A stretch of 64,000 nucleotides of DNA, taken from positions 1 through 64,000 of the forward strand of contig QZDX01000011.1 in the NCBI GenBank assembly GCA_009917555.1. Reading direction: 5' to 3'. Origin of the DNA: a bacterium 1XD21-13. Its GTDB lineage: Bacteria; Bacillota; Clostridia; Lachnospirales; Lachnospiraceae. How positions within the stretch are numbered: position 1 is the stretch's first letter; each line of letters starts with the position of its first letter. A program made the position numbers and the translations under genes. Positions 8,195 through 15,651 of this stretch are shown piece after piece. The notes beneath the pieces were generated by a model. It did not search any database and was not told the DNA's origin. It worked only from the letters and a program-made list of their open reading frames with translations.

Positions 8195-8695
8195 TTACTC
8201 CCCCACAATCTGAACATGTACCTTCCGTTCTCTTGCCCTTGTCTTATCAAAATCCGCAAAATAAATGCGCCCAAACTCTCCAAGAATCACCTCTCCATCC
8301 ACAACAGGTATGGTCTCGGAGCGCCCCATAATACAGGATTTAATATGACCATCCGTATTCAATCCCCAGGCTTTTTCCTCCTGGCGAAGTTTCTGGGCCT
8401 GCTCGATATGATAGCTTCCCGGATGAAGATACTGTCCTTCATACTCACAAGTAGGAATGATCTTTTCCAGACAATTCAAGGTATCCTGCAGTATGTAAGG
8501 AATACCCTTATAGGTCGTACCTTCCGAATCCTCCTGTATCAGCACGCTGCAGCTTGTATGCTGGGAATACACTACCACATATCCATTTCGAATCTTAGAG
8601 CTTGCAACCGCTTCCAATACCCGCTCAGTTACATCATCAAAGGTCACCTGCATTTTTGAATGAATTGTAAAGCACTCATGGTAAACTGACATCAT
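8195..8695 (-). CDS. YjbQ-family (UPF0047) protein
   Basis: The 166-residue protein shows the conserved signatures of the YjbQ/UPF0047 family: YSQHTSCSVLIQED, then GHIKSCIMGRSETIPV, then LGEFGRIYFADFDKTRARERKV. The His, Ser and Asp residues in these motifs form the conserved pocket. Family members have a trimeric barrel fold, and E. coli YjbQ is reported to have weak thiamin phosphate synthase activity; the true role is unsettled. AAGGAG lies six bases before the ATG. It is the last gene after the sugar ABC importer, only 11 bases from the second permease, so a role linked to the imported sugar or its phosphate is plausible but unproven. Confidence 0.85.
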   Translation of the reverse strand: MMSVYHECFTIHSKMQVTFDDVTERVLEAVASSKIRNGYVVVYSQHTSCSVLIQEDSEGTTYKGIPYILQDTLNCLEKIIPTCEYEGQYLHPGSYHIEQAQKLRQEEKAWGLNTDGHIKSCIMGRSETIPVVDGEVILGEFGRIYFADFDKTRARERKVHVQIVGE

Positions 8696-8706
8696 TTTTC
8701 ACTCCT

Positions 8707-9711
8707 TCATTTCTCTTTTAAAGTCTTTTCCTTTCTCTGCCCATATAAGCCAATGATATGATTCATAAAAATCACAAAAATAAGTACAAATCCCCATATC
8801 AGCTTTCGATTATACGGTGATAACTGCCAGATAGTAAATGCACTGGACAGCACCTGAATAATAATTATGGCAATGATAACACCTGAAATCTTTCCCTTTC
8901 CCCCTGAAGGACTAACCCCTCCAATGATAGCAACCAGCATTGCCTGAACCAAATAGGCATCTCCATATCCTACCTTTGCCGTTGTCACCCGGCTTACAAT
9001 TGCCAGTCCGGAAAGTCCCGCCAAAAAACCATTCTGTGTAAAAATTCCAATAATCAGTCTCTCATTATGAATGGCGGAAAAGCGGGAGGCTACCGGATTT
9101 TCCCCATAGAGATAGACCTTACGTCCTACCCCGGTGGCTGACAAAAGAAATCCAAGGGCAGCTGTAATGATTGCAAAAAGAACAAATAATACGGGAATTC
9201 CCAAAAGGGTGGCCGTACTAAAACGGGTAAATGCCTTGGGAAAGCCTATGATGCTCTCCCCGCCGGTCAATGCCATGGCAACTCCATTGTAAAAGGTCAT
9301 AGTAGAAAGGGTTGCAATCATAGGCGGAACGGAAAATTTTGCTATCAAAATGCCATTTAAGCTGCCGCATATAACGGCTGCCGCCAAAGCGGACACAATT
9401 CCGCATACGATGGACATCTCAGGAGACAGCCCTGGCATCCATATTCCTGTAAGTATGTAAGCGCCAATAATTCCGGACAAATTGGCATTTGCTACCAGAG
9501 ACAGGTCTATTCCGCCCAGCAGGAAGGAGAAGGTCATTCCCAAAGCAATAAGACCAAATTCCGGAATCTGAAACCCCATAAGCATGAGCCGCTCCGGTGT
9601 ATACATGGTTTTACCTACGACCAGCCTCAGGCTGACTGCCGTCACGAAAAAAATAACAAAAAGCGCAGACAGGGTAGAATCTTTTGCAGCCCATTTTTTT
9701 ATTCTGTCCAT
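8707..9711 (-). CDS. Sugar ABC transporter permease (RbsC/BPD_transp_2 type), second copy
   Basis: The 334-residue membrane protein has eight or more hydrophobic helices and the family signatures FSFLLGGIDLSL (the GGIDLS motif), ALTGGESI and GYGDAYLVQAMLVAIIGGVSPSGGKGKISG, which contacts the ATPase. With the neighbouring permease it should form the heterodimeric channel of a ribose/galactose-class importer. An AGGAGG-containing site precedes the ATG. The start is 15 bases after the end of the first permease gene, consistent with one transcript. Confidence 0.92.
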   Translation of the reverse strand: MDRIKKWAAKDSTLSALFVIFFVTAVSLRLVVGKTMYTPERLMLMGFQIPEFGLIALGMTFSFLLGGIDLSLVANANLSGIIGAYILTGIWMPGLSPEMSIVCGIVSALAAAVICGSLNGILIAKFSVPPMIATLSTMTFYNGVAMALTGGESIIGFPKAFTRFSTATLLGIPVLFVLFAIITAALGFLLSATGVGRKVYLYGENPVASRFSAIHNERLIIGIFTQNGFLAGLSGLAIVSRVTTAKVGYGDAYLVQAMLVAIIGGVSPSGGKGKISGVIIAIIIIQVLSSAFTIWQLSPYNRKLIWGFVLIFVIFMNHIIGLYGQRKEKTLKEK

Positions 9712-9726
9712 ACCATCCCTCCTCCT

Positions 9727-10740
9727 CTACTCTGTAAAGATGAAATGCTTCCGATTCTTCAAACGTTCCTGATACGCTGTCACGGAAACACTCACAATCA
9801 TCAAAGCGCCAATAAAAAAATCATTCCAGGAGGAGCTAAGCCCCAGAAAAATTAAGGTGTTATTTAAAAGATGGACAATCAGAACTCCCAAAAAGGCCCC
9901 TAAGAGCTTTCCCTGCCCTCCTGAAAGCTTCGTCCCTCCTATGACTGCCGCCGCAATGACAGAAAGCTCATCTCCCACCAAAGCATTTGGATACATACTT
10001 CTCACCTGTGAAACATATACCACTCCTGCTACTCCCGCAAGAGCCCCCATATATGCGTACACAAACAGCCGCACCCGGAAGGGATTGATTCCGATACGCA
10101 TAGCCGCACTCTCGGAATTGCCCAAAGCAAAAATACTTCGCCCCATCTTGGTTTTATACATAATAAACCAGGTCAAGGCCAGAACAATGGCCACTGGTAT
10201 CACAAAGCTGGAAACGCCAATGGTTCCGGACGCAGTATGTATTCGGAACAGCTGCGCAGAGGCAAACCTTGAAAATACCTTTGGGATCGCCGCCGCTCCA
10301 TAGGTTTTGGAGCCTATAAACGTAGTCATTACACCAAAAATCAAGTTCTGCGTGCCCAGCGTAATGATAAACGCCGGAAGCTTCAGCTTGTGTACGATTA
10401 CTGCATTTAACAGTCCCCAAATGATTCCCATAAATATGGAAAGTAAAAATGCAATACCCAAATGCTCCATCCATGCAGCTGAGGTTTCTGTTAAAATTTT
10501 CGTAGTCACATACGCACCAAACAGAGCCACTGCAGTAAAGGATACGTCAATTCCACCTGAAATAATTACAACCATAATTCCAGCCGCCATAATTGTGGTA
10601 ACGGCGGAAGAACGCAAAATATCAAACAGGGTCTCAAAGCTTAAAAATGCCGGATTTACCAATGTGACCATAGCGCAATACAGAAAAATAATTCCTATCA
10701 AAAACCACTCTGTCCGATTTATCACTTTCCTTTTTCTCAT
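9727..10740 (-). CDS. Sugar ABC transporter permease (RbsC/BPD_transp_2 type), first copy
   Basis: The 337-residue multi-helix membrane protein has GIMVVIISGGIDVSFTAVALFGAYV near the N-terminus and the coupling signature NALVGDELSVIAAAVIGGTKLSGGQGKLLGA. Its ATG overlaps the stop of the ATPase gene by four bases (10737-10740). It is similar in plan to the adjacent permease but not a close duplicate, so a heterodimeric channel as in autoinducer-2 or some pentose importers is likely. Confidence 0.92.
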   Translation of the reverse strand: MRKRKVINRTEWFLIGIIFLYCAMVTLVNPAFLSFETLFDILRSSAVTTIMAAGIMVVIISGGIDVSFTAVALFGAYVTTKILTETSAAWMEHLGIAFLLSIFMGIIWGLLNAVIVHKLKLPAFIITLGTQNLIFGVMTTFIGSKTYGAAAIPKVFSRFASAQLFRIHTASGTIGVSSFVIPVAIVLALTWFIMYKTKMGRSIFALGNSESAAMRIGINPFRVRLFVYAYMGALAGVAGVVYVSQVRSMYPNALVGDELSVIAAAVIGGTKLSGGQGKLLGAFLGVLIVHLLNNTLIFLGLSSSWNDFFIGALMIVSVSVTAYQERLKNRKHFIFTE

Positions 10741-12287
10741 ACAACGGCACCTCCCTGTGTCTGAACAGGCAAGGGATTTTCTTCGCTGATCAATTGCATA
10801 ATTTTTTCTTCCAGCTCAGACTGGCTGGCCTGCAGCCGTTCCTCCTCCTCAATCATGGCAATTTGTCTCCCTTGAGCCATCACTAAAATACGATTACAGT
10901 TGAGCACAATTTCCTCTATCTCATCAGAAATCAGCAGAATAGCCATTCCCTGGGAGGCATAAAATTGAATTTTATCATAAATCTCTGCCTTAGAGCCCAC
11001 ATCAATCCCCACGGTAGGGGCATCCATAATAAAAAGCTTTGGCTTGCTGGCAATCCACTTTCCAATCACGACCTTCTGTTGATTTCCACCGGATAGGGTG
11101 CTCACGGGCGCGTCCACAGATGAGGTCTTAACATTCATATCTGTGGAAATTTCTATTGCAATTCTCTCCTCCTCCTTTTGATCCAAAAGCCCCGCGGTAC
11201 GGCTAAACCGTTCCAAAACCACAGAAGACAGATTTTGCTTTACACTGCGGTTGGCGAATAGACCTTGTGCTGCACGATCCTCCGGTAAAAGCCCTATCCC
11301 AAGACTCTTCATAAGCCCTGGTGTCAAACGGCGAAGCTCCCTTCCTTCAAAAAAAATACTTCCTTCATTGTGAGGATTCAGCCCAAACAGGGTAAGTCCC
11401 AGCTCCGTTCGGCCAGAACCCAAAAGACCTGTAAGCCCTAAAATATCACCAGGGCGCACAGAGAAGGAAATATCCTGATAGTTTTCCTTTTGCCCAAGCC
11501 TGTCCACCTGCAGAAGCGGTGTGTTATCCTGGAAAGTGCGCACATACCTGGGATATTCTACCTCCCGCCCGGTCATGTAATGGGAGAGCTTCTTCTTGTC
11601 CAGCTCGGAGCGTTCAAAATCTCCCACGATCTCACCATCCCGAAATATGGAGATCTTATCTGCAATGTCAAAAATCTCATCCAGCTTATGACTGATAAAG
11701 ACTATGGCATATCCCTTCTTTTTTAGATCCATTACAATCGTCAAAAGACGTTTTACTTCCTTTCCGGTGAGTGCTGTGGTGGGTTCATCCATAAAAATCA
11801 GTTTGGCATCCATAGCAAGGGCTCTGCAAATAGCTGTCAGCTGGCAGTTTGCCATGGTACTCTCCTGTACGGTTGCATTTAAATCCATTTCCACACCAAT
11901 TTTCTCCAGCTGAGTTTGGGCCACAGAATAAATCTCTTTTTGGCTGACCAATCTCTTTTTGCTGTTCATAATCTTATTGATTGCAATGTTTTCAGCAATT
12001 GTTAAATGAGAAAAGAGGGATAAGTCCTGATATATCACCTGTATCCCCTTCTCAATTGCCTCCTGTGGAGAAAGTCTGGAATAGCTCCTTCCATTTAAAA
12101 TGATTTCCCCCTGATCCGGCTCATAGATTCCGGAAACACACTTAATAAATGTTGATTTTCCCGAGCCATTAATCCCGGCAAAGCAATGGATTTCATTGGA
12201 TCGAATGGTAAGATTGATGTCCTTCAAAGCATGAATTCCCCCAAAAGACTTATTCAAATTCTTCACTGTCAATAATTCCTGGCCCAT
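10737..12287 (-). CDS. Sugar ABC transporter ATP-binding protein (RbsA/MglA type)
   Basis: The 516-residue protein has two fused ATPase domains. The first carries Walker A GINGSGKSTF, a degenerate signature (ESTMANCQLTAICRAL) and Walker B LIFMDEPTTAL. The second carries GLLGSGRTEL, the signature VSTLSGGNQQKVVIGKW and LFIMDAPTVGIDVG, with Ala in place of the usual catalytic Glu. This asymmetry is normal for the RbsA/MglA/XylG class that powers monosaccharide import. It follows the binding-protein gene after a spacer containing a strong hairpin and overlaps the next permease. Confidence 0.93.
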   Translation of the reverse strand: MGQELLTVKNLNKSFGGIHALKDINLTIRSNEIHCFAGINGSGKSTFIKCVSGIYEPDQGEIILNGRSYSRLSPQEAIEKGIQVIYQDLSLFSHLTIAENIAINKIMNSKKRLVSQKEIYSVAQTQLEKIGVEMDLNATVQESTMANCQLTAICRALAMDAKLIFMDEPTTALTGKEVKRLLTIVMDLKKKGYAIVFISHKLDEIFDIADKISIFRDGEIVGDFERSELDKKKLSHYMTGREVEYPRYVRTFQDNTPLLQVDRLGQKENYQDISFSVRPGDILGLTGLLGSGRTELGLTLFGLNPHNEGSIFFEGRELRRLTPGLMKSLGIGLLPEDRAAQGLFANRSVKQNLSSVVLERFSRTAGLLDQKEEERIAIEISTDMNVKTSSVDAPVSTLSGGNQQKVVIGKWIASKPKLFIMDAPTVGIDVGSKAEIYDKIQFYASQGMAILLISDEIEEIVLNCNRILVMAQGRQIAMIEEEERLQASQSELEEKIMQLISEENPLPVQTQGGAVV

Positions 12288-12311
12288 TCTTCATCACCCC
12301 CCATAAAAACC

Positions 12312-12341
12312 GGGAGCTGTCCGCACGTTAAGACAGCTCCC
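12312..12341 (-). terminator. Intra-operon hairpin (attenuator or mRNA-stabilising)
   Basis: GGGAGCTGTC (12312-12321) and GACAGCTCCC (12332-12341) form a perfect 10-bp stem with a 10-base loop. On the leftward transcript it is followed by GGTTTTTATGG, a weak U tract. It lies between the binding-protein gene and the ATPase gene. This is the usual position for a partial terminator or 3'-end protector that lets the binding protein be made in excess. Confidence 0.7.
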
Positions 12342-12359
12342 TTTCTGACAGTAACACAG

Positions 12360-13463
12360 CTAGAAATCATACTCATCAATATTATCTGCCGTAAACTGGA
12401 TCGTTGCATCACCAAATGCCAAATGCCCCTGAAGCGTCAGACTATTGTATCCCTGGATTCCAAGATCTGTCCCATTCTCAATCGTTCCGCCCTGTGCAAG
12501 AATCAAGCCTGCTGCCATCAGCGCATACCCGGTGTCATAGGGGCGCCATCCCTGGCCGGACTGCATAGAGCCGTTTTTTATGTATTCGGCAGACATGGAA
12601 GGCTGTGCAAGGGAAACCACCTTAATCTCGCCGTCCTGCCCCTTGTCAATCAACGCTTGACAAATACCGGCTCCATGGATGGAGCAGTCAAAAACTCCCT
12701 TTAAGTCAGGATAAGATTTCAAAAGCTCTAAGGTCTTATCGTAGGCTACCTGGAAATCATTTTCCTCTACAAAGGCCTCCTCTGATATCAGCTCCATATC
12801 CGGATAATTTTCAGCAATGTATTTTGTAGCCGCCTTGTACCATTCGCGATGTGTTGTCATGGTTAAAGATGCCACAAAGCCTGCATACTGGCCTTTTCCG
12901 TCCATCGCCTTTGCTAAGGACTCTCCCAAAAGCTGCCCGAAGACCTCATCCTGGAACGCCTCCAGGTCCAGATCTACCTGATCCGCAATATCCGGAGATT
13001 CATGTGTAATAACCGGAATTCCTGCATCCCGCGCCTTTTGAATACTGGATGTTAAGGACATTGGATCGTTTGGATTTACACAAATCACATCTACCTTTTG
13101 AGCAATCAGCTCCTCCATCAACGCATTTTGCAAAGCCGGATCACTGGATTCCGGAGTTAAAACGAATGCGTCTACCCCTGTATCCTCCTTAAACTGCTTC
13201 ACGCCCAGCTCCATATCATCATACCAGGGATCACTTTGCTGCACGATCAGTGCAATACTGATCTCAGAAGGCTCCTTCGCAGCTGCCTCCGCATTCTCTT
13301 TGGTAGCAGGCGTCTCTGCCTCTATCTCTTCTTGCGGCTCCGCTTCGGCACCATTGCTGTTTGTATCATCCCCATTTGACGTCTGATCCGCTGCGTTTCC
13401 ACAGGCCATCAGGCTAAAAATCATAGTCAGCGTCAAGAAAGCACATAATAGTTTTTTAAGCAT
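12360..13463 (-). CDS. Sugar ABC transporter substrate-binding lipoprotein
   Basis: The 367-residue protein has a signal peptide ending in the lipobox SLMACG. A Glu/Ala/Asn-rich linker of about 50 residues follows, then a type I periplasmic binding protein domain (ISIALIVQQSDPWYDDMELGVKQF, VDVICVNPNDPMSLTSSIQKARDAGIPVITHESP). The second lobe contains the LKGVFDCSIHGAGICQAL region. It is the first gene of the importer operon with its own promoter and AGGAGG site. Binding-lobe residues resemble rhizopine/autoinducer-2/ribose binders, but the ligand cannot be assigned. Confidence 0.9.
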   Translation of the reverse strand: MLKKLLCAFLTLTMIFSLMACGNAADQTSNGDDTNSNGAEAEPQEEIEAETPATKENAEAAAKEPSEISIALIVQQSDPWYDDMELGVKQFKEDTGVDAFVLTPESSDPALQNALMEELIAQKVDVICVNPNDPMSLTSSIQKARDAGIPVITHESPDIADQVDLDLEAFQDEVFGQLLGESLAKAMDGKGQYAGFVASLTMTTHREWYKAATKYIAENYPDMELISEEAFVEENDFQVAYDKTLELLKSYPDLKGVFDCSIHGAGICQALIDKGQDGEIKVVSLAQPSMSAEYIKNGSMQSGQGWRPYDTGYALMAAGLILAQGGTIENGTDLGIQGYNSLTLQGHLAFGDATIQFTADNIDEYDF

Positions 13464-13487
13464 AATTTACCTCCTAATATTTATCAG

Positions 13488-13508
13488 ACAAATATTGGGC
13501 CCATTTGT
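13488..13508. promoter_or_regulatory. Pseudo-palindromic operator candidate upstream of the importer
   Basis: Arms ACAAAT (13488-13493) and ATTTGT (13503-13508) flank a GGGCCC-containing centre. The site lies between the -10 box and the ribosome site of the binding-protein gene, where a repressor would block transcription. The ROK protein at 6954-8120 is an obvious candidate to bind it. Confidence 0.4.
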
Positions 13509-13515
13509 ATTTTCT

Positions 13516-13544
13516 ATCATAGCATTAGACATGGTCATTTTCAA
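13516..13544 (-). promoter_or_regulatory. Promoter of the sugar importer operon
   Basis: On the leftward strand TTGAAA (13544-13539), a 17-bp spacer and TATGAT (13521-13516) lie 53 bases before the ATG at 13463. AGGAGG lies just upstream of the start. Confidence 0.65.
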
Positions 13545-13640
13545 CAAATTTGCCATTATAATCACATACTATTTCATACAACATTACATAAATCGTTACA
13601 CAAAAAAGAACACCCACGGCTGTTGACAAAAAACAGCAAT

Positions 13641-13678
13641 AAAAAAACTGCGGAAAAACTCAACGGTTCTTCCACAGC
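13641..13678 (-). terminator. Terminator of the sufCB-like operon
   Basis: Leftward RNA: CTGTGGAA (13676-13669) pairs with TTCCGCAG (13655-13648, one G-U), followed by seven U residues (13647-13641). It lies just after the end of the SufB-like gene. Confidence 0.8.
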
Positions 13679-13694
13679 CTTTTCTCTCACACTG

Positions 13695-14633
13695 TTACTG
13701 CAAAAAATTCTCTATAATCACGGCTTCCGCCTCTTCCTCCTTTAACCCAAGGCTCCGAAGCTTCAAAAGCTGTTCATCATTGATGCGCCCAATGGCCGCC
13801 TCATGAATAATCTGGGCGTCAATATGACGGGCGTTAATCTCCGGAATGGAGCACACCTCCGCCCGGTCCATAATAATGGAATCACACTGAATATGGGCAT
13901 GACACCCCGCATTGCCTACGGCCTTGGGATGAAAGGTCTGCACCGAGCTTCCCTTTGCCACAGAACGGGAAATAATCTGGGCCGAGCTCCCGTCACCGTT
14001 CATCTGCACCTCCATATTGGAAACTGCCGTCTGCTTGTCATGGGTCATCAAGCGCTCCGTCACCTGGAGCCTGGCTCCGGCCCCCATGACCACCTCAGTC
14101 TCCCGAACGGTAGAATCCACGCCACGAATCTGAGCCGTATCCAGGGTAAATGCGGAATCCTCCTCCATGTAAATCTTCGTCACCGGATTCAAGATCCTCT
14201 CACCGCTTCCCTCGCCCTCTCCGTAATGCTTTTCCTCATAGCGGACATTAGCGCCCTTTCCGATGTGAAAGGCATGGATTCCGTCATGCCGGGCTGAATC
14301 ACAGCCGGAATTGTGAATTCCGCAGCCAGCCACAATCACAACCTCCGCACCTGGCTCTATATAGAAATCATTGTATACAATATCTGTCATACCCGACACA
14401 GATACCACCACCGGGATATGCACCTGCTCTCCCCTGGTATCCTTGTCAATGTACACATCAATTCCCTGCCTGTCCTCTTTTCTTCGAATCTTGATATGCT
14501 CACTGTCTCCGTGACACAGAGGCTGTCCGTTGTAGCGGACATTGTAAGCGCCCTTTTGCTCTGCCACGGATTTGTCAATCACCTTCAGTACCTTATCTGC
14601 TGCCGCATCCAGCTTCACATTCACAGCTTCCAT
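13695..14633 (-). CDS. SufB/SufD-family Fe-S cluster scaffold (short SufB, SmsB-like)
   Basis: The 312-residue protein belongs to the SufBD beta-helix family. It has DFYIEPGAEVVIVAGCGIHNSGC, repeated beta-helix strands, KHYGEGEGSGERILNPVTKIYMEEDS, and the conserved C-terminal block VCSIPEINARHIDAQIIHEAAIGRINDEQLLKLRSLGL, which is the family hallmark. It is shorter than classical SufB (about 470 residues) and SufD (about 420). With one SufC it matches the minimal two-gene SUF-like systems known in archaea and clostridia. I choose ATG 14633, preceded by AGGAGGGGAGG. The longer frame reaching 14738 only re-reads the sufC tail. It overlaps the sufC end by 41 bases. Confidence 0.85.
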   Translation of the reverse strand: MEAVNVKLDAAADKVLKVIDKSVAEQKGAYNVRYNGQPLCHGDSEHIKIRRKEDRQGIDVYIDKDTRGEQVHIPVVVSVSGMTDIVYNDFYIEPGAEVVIVAGCGIHNSGCDSARHDGIHAFHIGKGANVRYEEKHYGEGEGSGERILNPVTKIYMEEDSAFTLDTAQIRGVDSTVRETEVVMGAGARLQVTERLMTHDKQTAVSNMEVQMNGDGSSAQIISRSVAKGSSVQTFHPKAVGNAGCHAHIQCDSIIMDRAEVCSIPEINARHIDAQIIHEAAIGRINDEQLLKLRSLGLKEEEAEAVIIENFLQ

Positions 14634-15375
14634 CCTCCCCTCCTGCTTTTTCATTCCGACAGGCACAGCCGCCCTCCTCTGGGAACAGCCTGGGCAGCAT
14701 TTCCTCCCTGGTTCCTCCGTCCTGAATACGCCCGTCACCCACCACCAGAATCCGATCTGCCATACGGATGATCCGCTCCTGGTGGGAAATCAGAAGAAGA
14801 CTCTCCTGCTTTTTCTCATGAATCCGCTCAAACTGATCCACCAGCATGGAGAAGCTCCACAGATCGATTCCTGCCTCCGGCTCGTCAAAGATACAAATCT
14901 TGTGGGACTTTGCCAGAACAGTGGCTATCTCAATCCGCTTGCGCTCGCCGCCTGAGAGGGTAGCGTCCGCCTCCCGCTTTAAATATTCTCTGGCGCACAT
15001 GCCCACACTGCTTAAAAGCTCACAGCAAACAGACTCCGGAAGCGTCCTGCCCGCCGCCAGGTTCAAAAGACGCTCCACCGTCATTCCCTTGAAAGCCGGG
15101 GGCTGCTGAAAGGCATAGCCGATACCGGCATTGGCCCGCTCGTCCACATTCATGGGAGAAAGATTCCGGCCGTCCAGAAGAATCTCCCCGCTGTCCGCCT
15201 TCTCAATTCCCATCAGAAGCTTGGCAATGGTAGACTTTCCGCCTCCGTTGGGGCCGGTAATCACCAGCATCTCTCCGTCCTGTACGGAAAAGCTCACGTC
15301 ATCTACCAGCTTTCGCTGCACTCCATTTTCCAGGACCTGGTAGGTCAGGTGCTTTACTTCAAGCATTTGTCTCAT
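14593..15375 (-). CDS. SufC-like ABC ATPase with Cys-rich C-terminal tail
   Basis: The 260-residue cytosolic ABC ATPase has Walker A GPNGGGKST, the Q-loop region GYAFQQPPAFKGM, signature LSGGERKRIEIA, Walker B ICIFDEPEAGIDL and the switch His in LLISHQER. These fit SufC, which drives cluster assembly on SufB. Unlike ordinary SufC, the last 27 residues form a Cys/Gly/Glu-rich tail with five cysteines (GCAC, then CECEAGC). The tail-coding DNA overlaps the ribosome site and start of the SufB-like gene. A metal-binding or cluster-handling role for the tail is an inference. Confidence 0.87.
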   Translation of the reverse strand: MRQMLEVKHLTYQVLENGVQRKLVDDVSFSVQDGEMLVITGPNGGGKSTIAKLLMGIEKADSGEILLDGRNLSPMNVDERANAGIGYAFQQPPAFKGMTVERLLNLAAGRTLPESVCCELLSSVGMCAREYLKREADATLSGGERKRIEIATVLAKSHKICIFDEPEAGIDLWSFSMLVDQFERIHEKKQESLLLISHQERIIRMADRILVVGDGRIQDGGTREEMLPRLFPEEGGCACRNEKAGGEDGSCECEAGCGSR

Positions 15376-15423
15376 CTTCTTTCTATCTCAGTATTTATTT
15401 CCGCTTTACGGTATCCATTTTAT

Positions 15424-15448
15424 AAATCCGACTATTATACTCGGATTT
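15424..15448. promoter_or_regulatory. Perfect palindromic operator upstream of the suf-like genes (Rrf2/IscR-type candidate)
   Basis: AAATCCGA (15424-15431) and TCGGATTT (15441-15448) are exact inverted repeats with a 9-bp AT-rich centre. The arms resemble TCCGA-type half-sites bound by Rrf2/IscR-family regulators that sense Fe-S status. The site covers the expected start of the leftward transcript, just downstream of the -10 box at 15458-15453. Confidence 0.6.
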
Positions 15449-15452
15449 GTTT

Positions 15453-15480
15453 ATTATACCATACCCATAGAATTATGCAA
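15453..15480 (-). promoter_or_regulatory. Promoter of the sufCB-like operon
   Basis: On the leftward strand TTGCAT (15480-15475), a 16-bp spacer and TATAAT (15458-15453) preceded by TG (extended -10). The operator palindrome lies immediately downstream. Confidence 0.65.
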
Positions 15481-15528
15481 GAGTGATTTCTATTTTTATT
15501 TTAATATGCATATTTATTCACTTTTCTT

Positions 15529-15558
15529 TGGACATACACATCTTCTCTGTGTTACAAT
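15529..15558 (+). promoter_or_regulatory. Possible promoter of the isoaspartyl dipeptidase gene
   Basis: TGGACA (15529-15534), an 18-bp spacer and TACAAT (15553-15558) precede the long leader of the dipeptidase gene. Confidence 0.4.
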
Positions 15559-15577
15559 ACACTTAGCTAAAATATGC

Positions 15578-15630
15578 GGCACTCATGAGAAATTGCCTTA
15601 TATCCGGCACAAAAATTTTTCTTGAGTGCC
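15578..15630 (+). other. Leader hairpin before the isoaspartyl dipeptidase ribosome site
   Basis: GGCACTCA (15578-15585) pairs with TGAGTGCC (15623-15630), and inner AGAAA pairs with TTTCT after a two-base bulge. The stem ends seven bases before the AAAGGAGGG site and has no U tract, so it could affect translation or stability. Confidence 0.5.
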
Positions 15631-15651
15631 ATACCAAAAGGAGGGAGACAC

